Source: Palsa-504 sp963808615 | Lineage (GTDB): Bacteria; Actinomycetota; Actinomycetes; Streptosporangiales; Streptosporangiaceae | DNA length: 64,000 nucleotides | Direction of reading: 5' to 3' | NCBI GenBank assembly: GCA_963808615.1 | Contig: CAWEGV010000011.1 | Location: forward strand, 806,001 to 870,000 | Shown here: positions 9,025-16,510 of the stretch, piece after piece | Layout: the number at the start of each line of letters is the position of its first letter | Position numbering within the stretch: the first letter of the stretch is position 1 | Notes under the pieces: generated by a model | Told to the model about the DNA's origin: nothing | Databases searched by the model: none | Seen by the model: only the letters and a program-made list of their open reading frames with translations | Translations under genes and position numbers: made by a program

Positions 9025-9164
9025 CCGTCCACACGCGGAAACGGTTCTCCACAGCCTGCGCTGGCGGTCGGCCAAGGTTCACGCGTGTTTGCGTCCACAG
9101 CCCGCAGGCCGGTCCCCGGCCGTTGTCCACAGGTCCGCCCGGTTTACGCACGTGGCGATCCACA
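9025..9164 (+). repeat. Cluster of five DnaA-box-like sites (TCCACA core)
   Basis: Five copies of the core TCCACA lie in one orientation within 140 bp. The 9-mers are at 9025-9033 (CCGTCCACA), 9045-9053 (TTCTCCACA), 9091-9099 (GCGTCCACA), 9123-9131 (TTGTCCACA, exact actinobacterial consensus) and 9156-9164 (CGATCCACA). Two of them sit in a longer imperfect repeat with a preceding GGTT(C/T)ACGC(G/A)(C/T)GTG. The cluster is in the 495-bp intergenic stretch 8777-9271, otherwise empty, between the divergent propeller and Nudix genes. No dnaA, dnaN, gyrase or rpmH gene is near, so it is not the usual oriC neighbourhood; a DnaA reservoir or DnaA-controlled promoter is the inference. Confidence 0.6.
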
Positions 9165-9271
9165 AGCCGTCCGGGGTACCGTGCTGCTTCCTGGGTAGTG
9201 CGTATGACATTCGTCTGCGCCGGGCAGGGGCCTGGGTGTGGCGTTGGGGCGGGCGCGGCGAGGCGATCATT

Positions 9272-9829
9272 ATGGGCACAGCGGGCGGTACGGCGGTCGC
9301 GGTCGGCACCTCGCGCCGTCGCAGGGTGGTCGTGGACGTCATCCTTCTGGTCGCAAAGAACGGGCGCGTCCTGCTGCGGGAGCGCGCCAACACCGGCTAC
9401 GGCGACGGCGCGTACGAGCCGCCGTCGGGTCAGCTCGCCGACCGGGAGACGATCGTGGAGACGGCGATCCGGGTGGCCTCGGACGCCGGGATCGTGATCG
9501 GCGCGGAGAACGTCTCGCTCGCCCATGTCATGCACGACGTGTCCGGCGACGGCCGTATCGCGTTCTTCCTGTCCGTGTCCGGCTGGGCCGGGCCATCGAC
9601 TTCGCCAGACGCGCACTGGTTTGAACTCGGCAACCTGCCCACCAACATGCTCGACCGGGCGCGGGTAGCGCTGCGGAACTATGCCGACGGGATGCGGTTC
9701 TCCACGTACCCGGCGTTCGACCCCGCTGGGACCGGCGGGGTCAACGGGTTCCACGTGGTGAGCGGATTCGCCAGTCCTGACGGATCGAACGGATTCGGTG
9801 GTGAGGAGCTATCTGGAGCGGGTGAGTAA
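9272..9829 (+). CDS. Nudix-fold protein with a degenerate Nudix box
   Basis: 185-aa protein starting at ATG 9272 (GAGG 9 bases upstream). The fold signature is visible: RRRVVVDVILLVAKNGRVLLRERAN as the first strands, the box region PSGQLADRETIVETAIRVASDAGI at about 51-74, then HVMHD, RIAFFL and a WFELGNLPTNM segment typical of actinobacterial Nudix proteins. The canonical box G-x5-E-x7-REUxEExGU is not met: the metal-binding Glu pair is replaced by Ser-Asp and one helix residue appears deleted. Catalysis is therefore doubtful; a nucleotide-sensing or regulatory role is possible. The DnaA-box cluster lies 108-250 bp upstream. Confidence 0.8.
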   Translation: MGTAGGTAVAVGTSRRRRVVVDVILLVAKNGRVLLRERANTGYGDGAYEPPSGQLADRETIVETAIRVASDAGIVIGAENVSLAHVMHDVSGDGRIAFFLSVSGWAGPSTSPDAHWFELGNLPTNMLDRARVALRNYADGMRFSTYPAFDPAGTGGVNGFHVVSGFASPDGSNGFGGEELSGAGE

Positions 9830-10115
9830 TATGAGGCTAATGGGGTTTTTGGGACGGAAGGACGCAGATCGCGGAGCGGCTACCCGTCGCGGTGGGAAGG
9901 AGCCTGCAGCGCCCGCCTCCCGGGCTGAAGGAACCATGGCTCCCTGGCCGCCGGCGGATCTGGCCGCAGAACGCCGCCGGCCGGGCCGTCACGCCCGGCA
10001 CGCTGGCCCGGCCAGCCCGGGCCACCTGACCGGCCGGCACGCGCGCACCACCTGACCGGCAGCGCGGCGCGCGGCCAGGCTGGCCGGCCACGGCGCTCGG
10101 ATAAGCTGGCCGGCG
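9830..10115. other. Intergenic region, no gene recognised
   Basis: About 286 bp between the Nudix gene and dapF. It contains GC-rich inverted segments built from GGCCGG/CCGGCC (for example around 10010-10095), but no clean stem with a T-run, and no open frame with a ribosome binding site and family resemblance. Confidence 0.35.
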
Positions 10116-12485
10116 ATGGCCGAGATCCTGAACGCGCACGGCTCGCAGAACGACATCTTCGTCACCAACCTGACGCCCGGTGACTTCGCCGCAGACCCCG
10201 ACCTGCGCGCATTCGTCCGCAACCTGTGCGACCGCAGCGGCCCGTTCGGCGGCGACGGCGTCTACTTCTACGACGCCTGGCCCGTGCCCGAAGCCTGGTT
10301 CTTCAACCCCGACGGTTCGGCGGCCGAGTTCTGCGGCAACGGCATGCGCTGCCTGGGCCGGGTCATCCTGGACCTGCGCGGCGCCGACGCGGCCGAGATC
10401 CGCAGCGGCCCGCACGACTACACGGTGAGCCGCGGCCCCGCGACGGCTGAGGGCGTGCACCAGGTCAGGCTGGAGCATCCGGCCGTCGACTTCGACCCCG
10501 CCCATCCGGTGGTGGCCGGCCATCAGCCTGCGGTCGAGGCGAGCCTGCCCGAACTGGACCCGCGCCTGGCCTTCACCGCGGTGGCCATCCCGAACCCCCA
10601 TCTGGTCGCGGTGATCGACACGTACACCGAATCCGATCTGGTCGCCATGGGACAGCGGGTGGACGCCCGGCGCGATCTGTTCCCGGCCGGAGCCAACCTC
10701 TCGGTCCTGCTCCCGCTCGCCCCGGCCGAGATCTTCGTCCGCACCTTCGAGCGAGGCGCCGGGCTCACGGCCTCCTGCGGATCCGGCATGGCCGCCGCCC
10801 GGGCCGCCTATTCCCGCATCGGCCGCAGCGACCCCGAGCGCGAGGTGGTCATCCGCAACGCGGGCGGGATGGCCACGGCGTCGCTGCGGGTGCGCGACGG
10901 CCAGTGGTTCCCCGTCCTGGAGGGCAACGCCACCTTCGTCTACCGCGCAGACGTCGACCCCGCTCGCGTGACGCGTGCCCCGCACCGCGAGCCCTTCCCC
11001 GAGGAGATCCGCGCCTACGACGCCCTGGACGAGCAGAACTCAGCCCGGCTCCGCGCGGTCGGCATCGAGACCGCCGTGCCGTCTCGTTTACCCCGGGGTT
11101 ACCCCCGGCAGCGGCCCGCCCGTCAGCGCGATCACCACGCCGACCGCGGCGGCGCTGAGCAAGGTGAGCACCACGCCGCGGCGCAGCCCGAGCAGCAGCA
11201 CGGCCGCCCCGCCGAGCACCGCGAACTGCCAGCCGATGCTCAGCGCCCTGGCCAGCGGGATGGCTGCGCCGAGGATCGCGCCGATCGCGGCCGGCCCGGC
11301 CCCGTCCAGGAACGCCTGCGCGTACCGGTTCGTCCGCAGCCCGGCAAACCAGCGCCCGCCGGCCAGCACGAACGCGAACGACGGCGCGAACGCGACCGCC
11401 GAGGCCAGCAGCCCGCCGGGCAGCCCGGCGGCGGCGTAGCCGACGGCCGCGACCGTCTGCACCACCGGGCCTGGCGTGATCTGCCCGAGCGCGACCGCGT
11501 TGAGAAACTGGGCGCTGGTCATCCAGTGCCGTCCCACCGCGTCGGCCTGCATGAGCGGGATGATCACGAAGCCGCCGCCGAACGACAGCGCGCCGACCTT
11601 GAACGCCACCCAGGCCACCGAGGCCAGCACCCCGGCGCCGACCGCGGGGAACAACGGCGCGGTCGCCGCCGCGCCCGCGGGCCACCGCCTCGGCCAGCGC
11701 GCCTGCCGCACCGCGAGTTCGATGACACCGCAGCCGAGCAGCACGAACACCAGCCACGGCCCGATGGTGGCCGCGCTCGCCCCGCCCGCCAGCAGGTAGG
11801 CCACCCAGCGGATACGCGCGGCCCGGGCTCGCCCCTCAGTGCCCCCGTCCGCCGCAGACCCGGCGTCCCGCGCGGACGCGCGTTTCCAGCTCGGCACCAG
11901 CAGCGTCAGGCCGGCCTGGACCGCGACGGCCGCCACCGCGGCGCCGGCGCTGGCCCCGCGCCCCGCACCCACAGCGGAGGCGCGCCGGCCAGGAACAGCG
12001 CCGCGAGGAACAAGATGACGATCAGCCCGGGCACGATGAACGCCAGGCCGCCGACCACGGCGCCCAGCCGGCCGCGCACCCGCCACGCGCAGAAGATGGC
12101 CAGCTCGGTGGACGCGGGCCCGGGCAGCAGGTTGCAGGCGGCGATCGCGTCCTCGAACTCGGCCGCGTCGAGCCAGCCCCGGCTGTCCACGCACAGCCGG
12201 CGCAGCAGCGCGATGTGGGCCGGCGGCCCGCCGAACCCGGTGACGCCGATCCGCCCCCATTCCCGCAGCACCGTGCCCAGGCCGGCCTGGTACTCCCCGT
12301 CACCGCCGTGCGTCGGCACACGGTCATTCAATCATTTGATTCCGAACGGTCCCCGGTGCGTGCGCCCCTGGCGCCCCAATAGCGCCCCTGGCGCCCCAAT
12401 AGCGCCCGCCGAAGTTACCCGGGCTGCCGTATGGTCAGCGCGCCGGGACACACCGACACGGTCAGCGTGCGCCCCGGCGCGATGA
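10116..12485 (+). CDS. dapF: Diaminopimelate epimerase (DapF) with lost stop codon; conserved part ends near 11085
   Basis: DapF interconverts LL- and meso-diaminopimelate for lysine and peptidoglycan synthesis. Residues 1 to about 322 are a full-length epimerase: AHGSQNDIF near the N-terminus, both catalytic cysteines (C73 in AEFCGNGMRC and C221 in TASCGSGMAA), the active-site RTFERGAG, and a normal C-terminus around APHREPFPEEI. No stop follows. The frame stays open to a TGA at 12483-12485, adding about 465 residues that are only the antisense of the chrA gene on the other strand (Arg/Pro/Gln-rich, no domain). The real product is either this unlikely fusion, or an epimerase whose stop was removed by a deletion or sequencing error near 11085. 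The start ATG 10116 has only a weak ribosome binding site. Confidence 0.8.
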   Translation: MAEILNAHGSQNDIFVTNLTPGDFAADPDLRAFVRNLCDRSGPFGGDGVYFYDAWPVPEAWFFNPDGSAAEFCGNGMRCLGRVILDLRGADAAEIRSGPHDYTVSRGPATAEGVHQVRLEHPAVDFDPAHPVVAGHQPAVEASLPELDPRLAFTAVAIPNPHLVAVIDTYTESDLVAMGQRVDARRDLFPAGANLSVLLPLAPAEIFVRTFERGAGLTASCGSGMAAARAAYSRIGRSDPEREVVIRNAGGMATASLRVRDGQWFPVLEGNATFVYRADVDPARVTRAPHREPFPEEIRAYDALDEQNSARLRAVGIETAVPSRLPRGYPRQRPARQRDHHADRGGAEQGEHHAAAQPEQQHGRPAEHRELPADAQRPGQRDGCAEDRADRGRPGPVQERLRVPVRPQPGKPAPAGQHERERRRERDRRGQQPAGQPGGGVADGRDRLHHRAWRDLPERDRVEKLGAGHPVPSHRVGLHERDDHEAAAERQRADLERHPGHRGQHPGADRGEQRRGRRRARGPPPRPARLPHREFDDTAAEQHEHQPRPDGGRARPARQQVGHPADTRGPGSPLSAPVRRRPGVPRGRAFPARHQQRQAGLDRDGRHRGAGAGPAPRTHSGGAPARNSAARNKMTISPGTMNARPPTTAPSRPRTRHAQKMASSVDAGPGSRLQAAIASSNSAASSQPRLSTHSRRSSAMWAGGPPNPVTPIRPHSRSTVPRPAWYSPSPPCVGTRSFNHLIPNGPRCVRPWRPNSAPGAPIAPAEVTRAAVWSARRDTPTRSACAPAR
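11088..12331 (-). pseudogene. chrA: Chromate transporter ChrA family, frameshifted
   Basis: Bidomain ChrA-type anion transporter split over two frames. The N-terminal half (start TTG 12331 to about 11950) carries GVTGFGGPPAHIALLRRL, RGWLDAAEF and NLLPGPASTELAIF. The C-terminal half, in another frame from about 11950 to the TAA at 11088, carries KVGALSFGGGFVIIP, WMTSAQFLNAVALGQITPGP and several membrane segments. Together they make one normal ChrA of about 410 residues, so a single indel in the GC-rich run near 11945-11970 (GTGCGGGGCGCGGGGCC on the minus strand) explains the break. It may be a real inactivation or a homopolymer sequencing error. The 3' end abuts dapF with no spacer. Confidence 0.8.
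12362..12407. repeat. Perfect 20-bp tandem repeat, two copies plus 6 bases
   Basis: The unit GCGCCCCTGGCGCCCCAATA occurs at 12362-12381 and 12382-12401, followed by GCGCCC. It lies in the 83-bp gap between the start of chrA (12331) and the stop of the lipid kinase gene (12415), that is, in the presumed upstream region of chrA. Confidence 0.8.
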
Positions 12486-13338
12486 CCTCCCCGTCGATCT
12501 GACGGGGCAGGTCGGCGCCGGCGCTGATCGTCACCTGCCGCGCCTGGAACCGTTCCAGCGCCCGGTCCTGGTGGCGGCTGCGGGTCAGCACCCGGCCCGC
12601 CACGCGCGGCCAGCCCAGAGCCCCGGCGGGCGCGAGGATCCCCACGTCGAGCCGCCCGTCATCGCACCTGGCCTCGGGCAGCAGCCAAAAGCCCCCTGGC
12701 AGCAGGCCGACGTTGCCCACCACCACGCACCGCGCTCGCCGCCTCACCGGCTCGCCGCCGTCCAGCCGCACGGTGAAGTCGCGCGGCGTCCACCCCAGCT
12801 GGGTCAGGCCGGCCGCGGCGTAGGCGAGCCACCCGAGCCTGCGCTTGTGCGGCGCGCGGGCCGTGCCGACCACCGCCGCGTCCAGGCCGATGCCGGCCAT
12901 GGCGGTGAAGCTGATCCCCCCGGCGCCGCTCCCGTCGAGCCGGTCCCCGTCTATGCCGTCTCCGCCCGCGCGGGCCAGATCGATCTGGCGGTCCCGGCCA
13001 CCGAACCCCGCCTCCAGCGCACGCTCGGCTCGGGACGGGATGCCCAGCGCCCGCGCGGTCAGGTTGGCCGTGCCGAGCGGCACGATGGCCAGCGGTACGC
13101 CGGTGTCGGACAGGGCCTGCGCGCAGGCCCGCACGGTGCCGTCGCCTCCCGCCGCGAACACCAGCCGGGCCCCGGCGGCTACCGCCTGCCGGGCCAGTCC
13201 CAGGCCCGCCTCCGCCGGGCTGGTCTCGGCGAATGCCGGCTCCCAGCCGTGGGCCCTGGCCGCCGCCTGACAACGTCGCAGGAAGCCGGGCAGATCGCGG
13301 ATCAGCGTCCGGTTGATCACGAACGCCACGGACGGCAT
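12415..13338 (-). CDS. Diacylglycerol/sphingosine kinase-family lipid kinase
   Basis: 307-aa soluble kinase of the DAGK catalytic family (YegS/DgkB type), phosphorylating a lipid head-group or diacylglycerol at the membrane surface. Seen: FVINRT at the N-terminus, FAAGGDGTVRACAQAL (the GGDGT nucleotide-binding motif), VPLGTANLTARALGIP following it, then a C-terminal beta-sandwich with MAGIGLDAAVV and DGRLDV. Length and order are normal. It is read in the same direction as the chrA remnant downstream; upstream of the ATG at 13338 lies a divergent promoter region shared with the PII gene. The physiological substrate cannot be decided from sequence. Confidence 0.9.
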   Translation of the reverse strand: MPSVAFVINRTLIRDLPGFLRRCQAAARAHGWEPAFAETSPAEAGLGLARQAVAAGARLVFAAGGDGTVRACAQALSDTGVPLAIVPLGTANLTARALGIPSRAERALEAGFGGRDRQIDLARAGGDGIDGDRLDGSGAGGISFTAMAGIGLDAAVVGTARAPHKRRLGWLAYAAAGLTQLGWTPRDFTVRLDGGEPVRRRARCVVVGNVGLLPGGFWLLPEARCDDGRLDVGILAPAGALGWPRVAGRVLTRSRHQDRALERFQARQVTISAGADLPRQIDGEVIAPGRTLTVSVCPGALTIRQPG

Positions 13339-13499
13339 GGTCCATTGTGCGCACGTGCCGCATCGAGACGTCCGGCCGGCCGGATTCCCGCTCTCCGGCT
13401 CGGACGTTCGGCACCGCAGGTGCCGACCTTCGGCCCTGTCGCACGGCCCGCGCCCGGCCGAACCTGGGAGATGTCGGTTATCCAGAAAGGCGGCACACG

Positions 13500-13862
13500 A
13501 TGAAACTTGTCACCGCGATAGTGCGGCCAGACCGGCTCGACGACCTGGTCACGGCCCTGGCCGACAGCGCGGCGCGCGGGGTGACCGTGACCGAGGTCCG
13601 CGGGTTCGGCCGCCAGTACGGTCAGCTCACTCACGCCATCCAAGCGGCGCGACGGGACCCGCGGACCTCAGAGCACCCGGTGGCATTGCTGCCCAAGGCC
13701 CGCCTCGACCTCGTGGTCCATGACGACGACGCGCCCGGCGTGATCCAGGCCATCGTGAAGAGCACGGGGTCAGGGACGATCGGCGACGGCAAGATCTGGG
13801 TCGCGCCGCTGGACAGCGTGATCCGGGTGCGCACCGGCGAGCTGGACGACGCCGCGATCTAA
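13500..13862 (+). CDS. PII-family signal protein with divergent T-loop
   Basis: 120-aa trimeric PII-type nitrogen/energy sensor. ATG 13500 has AAAGGCGG about 8 bases upstream. Seen: MKLVTAIVRPDRLDDLVTAL, TVTEVRGFGRQYG (Q39 of the ligand site kept), then TIGDGKIWVAPLDSVIRVRTGE, which is standard PII for the B- and C-loop regions. The T-loop (about 41-65) is not: it is several residues longer, has RRDPRTSEHP where RGAEY stands in GlnB/GlnK, and so lacks the tyrosine that is uridylylated or adenylylated. No amt, glnD or glnA gene is adjacent. It probably binds ATP/ADP but talks to a partner other than AmtB. Confidence 0.85.
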   Translation: MKLVTAIVRPDRLDDLVTALADSAARGVTVTEVRGFGRQYGQLTHAIQAARRDPRTSEHPVALLPKARLDLVVHDDDAPGVIQAIVKSTGSGTIGDGKIWVAPLDSVIRVRTGELDDAAI

Positions 13863-13877
13863 CCCCGCAAAGAGGGC

Positions 13878-15302
13878 CTAGTGGTCGGACAGGTGCCAGC
13901 GGTGCGGCGCGACCAGCCGGTTGACCGATTCCGGGCCCCACGAGCCGCGGGCATACGGCCCGACCGGCGGCGGGTTCTCCAGCAGCGGCTCGGAGATCTC
14001 CCACAGCCGCTCGATCGAGTCCGATCGGGTGAACAGGGTCTGGTCGCCGATCATGGCCTGCAGGATCAGGTGCTCGTAGCCCTCGAGCGCGTTGGCCGAG
14101 ACGAACGAGTCCTCGTACCTGAACGTCATCGTGGCGTGCCCCAGGCTCAGCTCCGGGCCAGGGACCTTGGCCAGGAATTCGGTGGTGATCGAGCCGGGAT
14201 CGGCGAAATCCATCACGATCTCGTTCATGCGACCGGTCGGGATGTCCTTGCGGTGCACGTGGAACATCCGGGTCGGCGGCTCATGGAAGCCGAGTGTCAC
14301 CACCTGCCGGCTGGCGGCCATGGCCTTGCCCGAACGCAGGAAGAACGGCACTCCGTACCAGCGCCAGTTGTCCACCTCCGCCCGCACCGCGACCATCGTC
14401 TCGGTCTGCGAATCGGCCGCGACACCCGGCTCGGAGCGGTATCCCTCGTACTGTCCGCGCACCACATGCCGCACGTCGAGCGACCGCAGCGCCTGGTATA
14501 CCTTGAACTTCTCGTCCCGCAGCGGCCGTGCGCTCAGCGACACCGGCGGCTCCATGGCCACGAACGCGAGCACCTGGAACAAGTGGGTCACCACCATGTC
14601 CCGGAAAGCGCCGGTTGCGTCGTAGAACGCGGCCCGCCCCTCGATCGTCAGCGTCTCCGGCACATCGATCTGCACGTACCGGATGTGCGAGCGATTCCAG
14701 ACCGGCTCGAACAGGCCGTTGGCGAACCGGAAGGCCAGGATGTTGTCGACGGACTCCTTACCGAGGAAGTGGTCGATGCGGAAGATCTGCGACTCGTCGA
14801 ACACCGCGTGCACCGCCTGGTTCAGCTTGCGCGCCGAGTCCAGGTCGGTGCCGAACGGCTTCTCGATGATCACCCGGGCGCCCTGGGCCAGGCCGGCCTC
14901 GCCGAGCATGCCGACCACCGAGGTGAATGCGACAGGCGGTATGGCCAGGTGGTACAGCCGCCCGGGCGTGCCGCCGATTTCCTTCTCGGCCCGCTGGACC
15001 GCGGCGACCAGGTCCCCGGTGTTATCCGTATCGGCGGCCGCGAACGACAGCTTGGTCACGAATTCCGACCAGAGCGGATCGTTGGGCTTGGTGATGCAGA
15101 AGTCGGCGCATGACTGCCGGGCGTGCTCCCGGAACTGCTCGTCGGTCATGGCCAACTTGGTCGGTGCCGATCCGATGAGGCGGAATTCCTTGGGCAGCAG
15201 GCCCGCCACGTACAGGTGCCACCATCCCGGCAGCAGCTTGCGCTTGGCCAGGTCGCCGGTAGCGCCGAACAGCACGACGACGTGGTTGTCCGGCCGCCTC
15301 AT
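13878..15302 (-). CDS. zwf: Glucose-6-phosphate 1-dehydrogenase
   Basis: Oxidises glucose 6-phosphate to 6-phosphogluconolactone, giving NAD(P)H; cytoplasmic. 474 aa from ATG 15302 (an in-frame GTG at 15326, 6 bases after the gnd stop, is an alternative). Seen: the dinucleotide site LFGATGDLAKRKLLP, the conserved IIEKPFG, the catalytic RIDHFLGKE, and a normal C-terminal domain ending PHRWHLSDH. It is the last gene of the minus-strand order ppk2, pgi, gnd, zwf, with gaps of 80, 150 and 29 bp. There is no opcA next to it, unlike the tkt-tal-zwf-opcA cluster of many actinobacteria, so this may be a second, OpcA-independent isoenzyme paired with a short Gnd. Confidence 0.95.
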   Translation of the reverse strand: MRRPDNHVVVLFGATGDLAKRKLLPGWWHLYVAGLLPKEFRLIGSAPTKLAMTDEQFREHARQSCADFCITKPNDPLWSEFVTKLSFAAADTDNTGDLVAAVQRAEKEIGGTPGRLYHLAIPPVAFTSVVGMLGEAGLAQGARVIIEKPFGTDLDSARKLNQAVHAVFDESQIFRIDHFLGKESVDNILAFRFANGLFEPVWNRSHIRYVQIDVPETLTIEGRAAFYDATGAFRDMVVTHLFQVLAFVAMEPPVSLSARPLRDEKFKVYQALRSLDVRHVVRGQYEGYRSEPGVAADSQTETMVAVRAEVDNWRWYGVPFFLRSGKAMAASRQVVTLGFHEPPTRMFHVHRKDIPTGRMNEIVMDFADPGSITTEFLAKVPGPELSLGHATMTFRYEDSFVSANALEGYEHLILQAMIGDQTLFTRSDSIERLWEISEPLLENPPPVGPYARGSWGPESVNRLVAPHRWHLSDH

Positions 15303-15331
15303 CGAGCCGGATCCGTCCTTGGCCACCGGGA

Positions 15332-16360
15332 TCAGGCCTTCTTTTCCGCGTGCCCGCCGAACTCCGAGCGCATCGCCGACAGGATCTTCCCGGTGAACGA
15401 GCCCATGTCCCTGGACTCGAACCGCTCGTACAGCGAAGCGGCGATGACCGAGGCCGGCACACCCTCGTCCACCGCGGCCAGCACCGTCCACCGGCCCTCG
15501 CCGGAATCGGACACCCGGCCGCTGAAGTCGTCCAGGTCCGGGGACTTGGCGAACGCGGCGGCGGTCAGATCGATCAGCCAGGAGCTGATCACCGAGCCGC
15601 GCCGCCATACCTCGGCCACATCGCCGGCGTCGATGGTGTACTGGTAGACCTCGGGATTGCGCAGCGGGGTGGTCTCCGCGTCGAATTGCGCCTCGTGCAG
15701 GCCCACGTTGGCGTGCTTGATGATCGACAAGCCCTCGGCGATCGCGGCCATCATGCCGTACTCCACCCCGTTGTGAACCATCTTGACGAAGTGCCCGGCG
15801 CCGTTCGGGCCGCAGTGCAGGAACCCCTGCTCCGCGGTGCCTCCCGGCTTGAGCCCGGGCGTCGGCTCGGCGGTGCCCTTGCCCGGGGCGATGGTCAGGA
15901 ACAGCGGGTTCAGCCGCTGTACCACCTGCTCCTCGCCGCCGATCATCAGGCAGTAGCCCCGCTCCAGGCCCCAGACGCCGCCGCTGGTGCCGCAGTCGAC
16001 GTAGTGGATGCCGTCGCGCTTGAGGTCCTTGGCCCTGGTGATGTCGTCGCGGTAGTAGGAGTTCCCGCCGTCGATCACCACATCGTCGGCCTCGAGCAGC
16101 GGGCGCAGCTGGCCCAGGGTCTGCTCCACGATGCCGGCCGGGACCATGATCCAGAGGTTCCGCGGCTTGTCCAGCTTGGCCACGAAGTCCGGGAGGCTCT
16201 CCGCCCCTGTCGCGCCCTCGCCCTCCAGCGCCTTGACCGCGTCCGGGTTGACGTCGTAGACCACGCAGCGGTGGCCGTCGCGCATCAGCCGGCGGACGAG
16301 GTTCGCGCCCATCCGGCCGAGTCCGATCATCCCGAGCTGCATCGGCTTATCAGTTGGCAT
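15332..16360 (-). CDS. gnd: 6-phosphogluconate dehydrogenase, short decarboxylating type
   Basis: Converts 6-phosphogluconate to ribulose 5-phosphate and CO2. 342 aa, the short class (YqeC/GntZ-like, about 300-340 aa) rather than the 470-aa canonical enzyme; known members of this class often prefer NAD. Seen: GMIGLGRMGANLVRRL (GxGxxG), the YDVNPDAV second strand, VIDGGNSYYRDD, DCGTSGGVWGLERGY substrate loop, and KMVHNGVEYGMM with the catalytic Lys and Asn. ATG 16360 has AAGGGA 12 bases upstream. zwf follows after 29 bp, pgi precedes it; a 12-bp inverted repeat and a hairpin lie in the gap to pgi. Confidence 0.94.
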   Translation of the reverse strand: MPTDKPMQLGMIGLGRMGANLVRRLMRDGHRCVVYDVNPDAVKALEGEGATGAESLPDFVAKLDKPRNLWIMVPAGIVEQTLGQLRPLLEADDVVIDGGNSYYRDDITRAKDLKRDGIHYVDCGTSGGVWGLERGYCLMIGGEEQVVQRLNPLFLTIAPGKGTAEPTPGLKPGGTAEQGFLHCGPNGAGHFVKMVHNGVEYGMMAAIAEGLSIIKHANVGLHEAQFDAETTPLRNPEVYQYTIDAGDVAEVWRRGSVISSWLIDLTAAAFAKSPDLDDFSGRVSDSGEGRWTVLAAVDEGVPASVIAASLYERFESRDMGSFTGKILSAMRSEFGGHAEKKA

Positions 16361-16397
16361 GGCTGGTCTGTCCCTTCAGTGCTCAATTCAAATGTTC

Positions 16398-16500
16398 GTG
16401 TTATTCAGATTCATGTTGAGGTTCTCGCCGTACCTTGCGGGCACCGGCCGCTCGCACGGGCTCAAAGGGCCCGTGCTCGCTGACCGGTTCTGAATAACAC
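16398..16500. promoter_or_regulatory. 12-bp inverted repeat enclosing a strong hairpin between pgi and gnd
   Basis: GTGTTATTCAGA (16398-16409) and TCTGAATAACAC (16489-16500) are a perfect inverted repeat 79 bp apart. Inside it, GCACGGGC (16454-16461) pairs with GCCCGTGC (16469-16476) over a 7-base loop. On the transcribed minus strand this sits after the pgi stop (16511) and before the gnd start (16360). Possible readings are an attenuator or partial terminator within the operon, or a miniature element with terminal inverted repeats. No T-run follows the stem on the minus strand. Confidence 0.5.
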
Positions 16501-16510
16501 TCCATGGGCA

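Noticed and set aside
9089..9271. N-terminal extension of the Nudix protein through the DnaA-box cluster
   Set aside because: The extension has no family match, and the ATG at 9272 has a ribosome site; the region is better explained as the repeat cluster.
9798..10055. Small frame of 85 codons after the Nudix gene
   Set aside because: Arg/Pro-rich read-through of GC-rich DNA with no ribosome site or homologue recognised.
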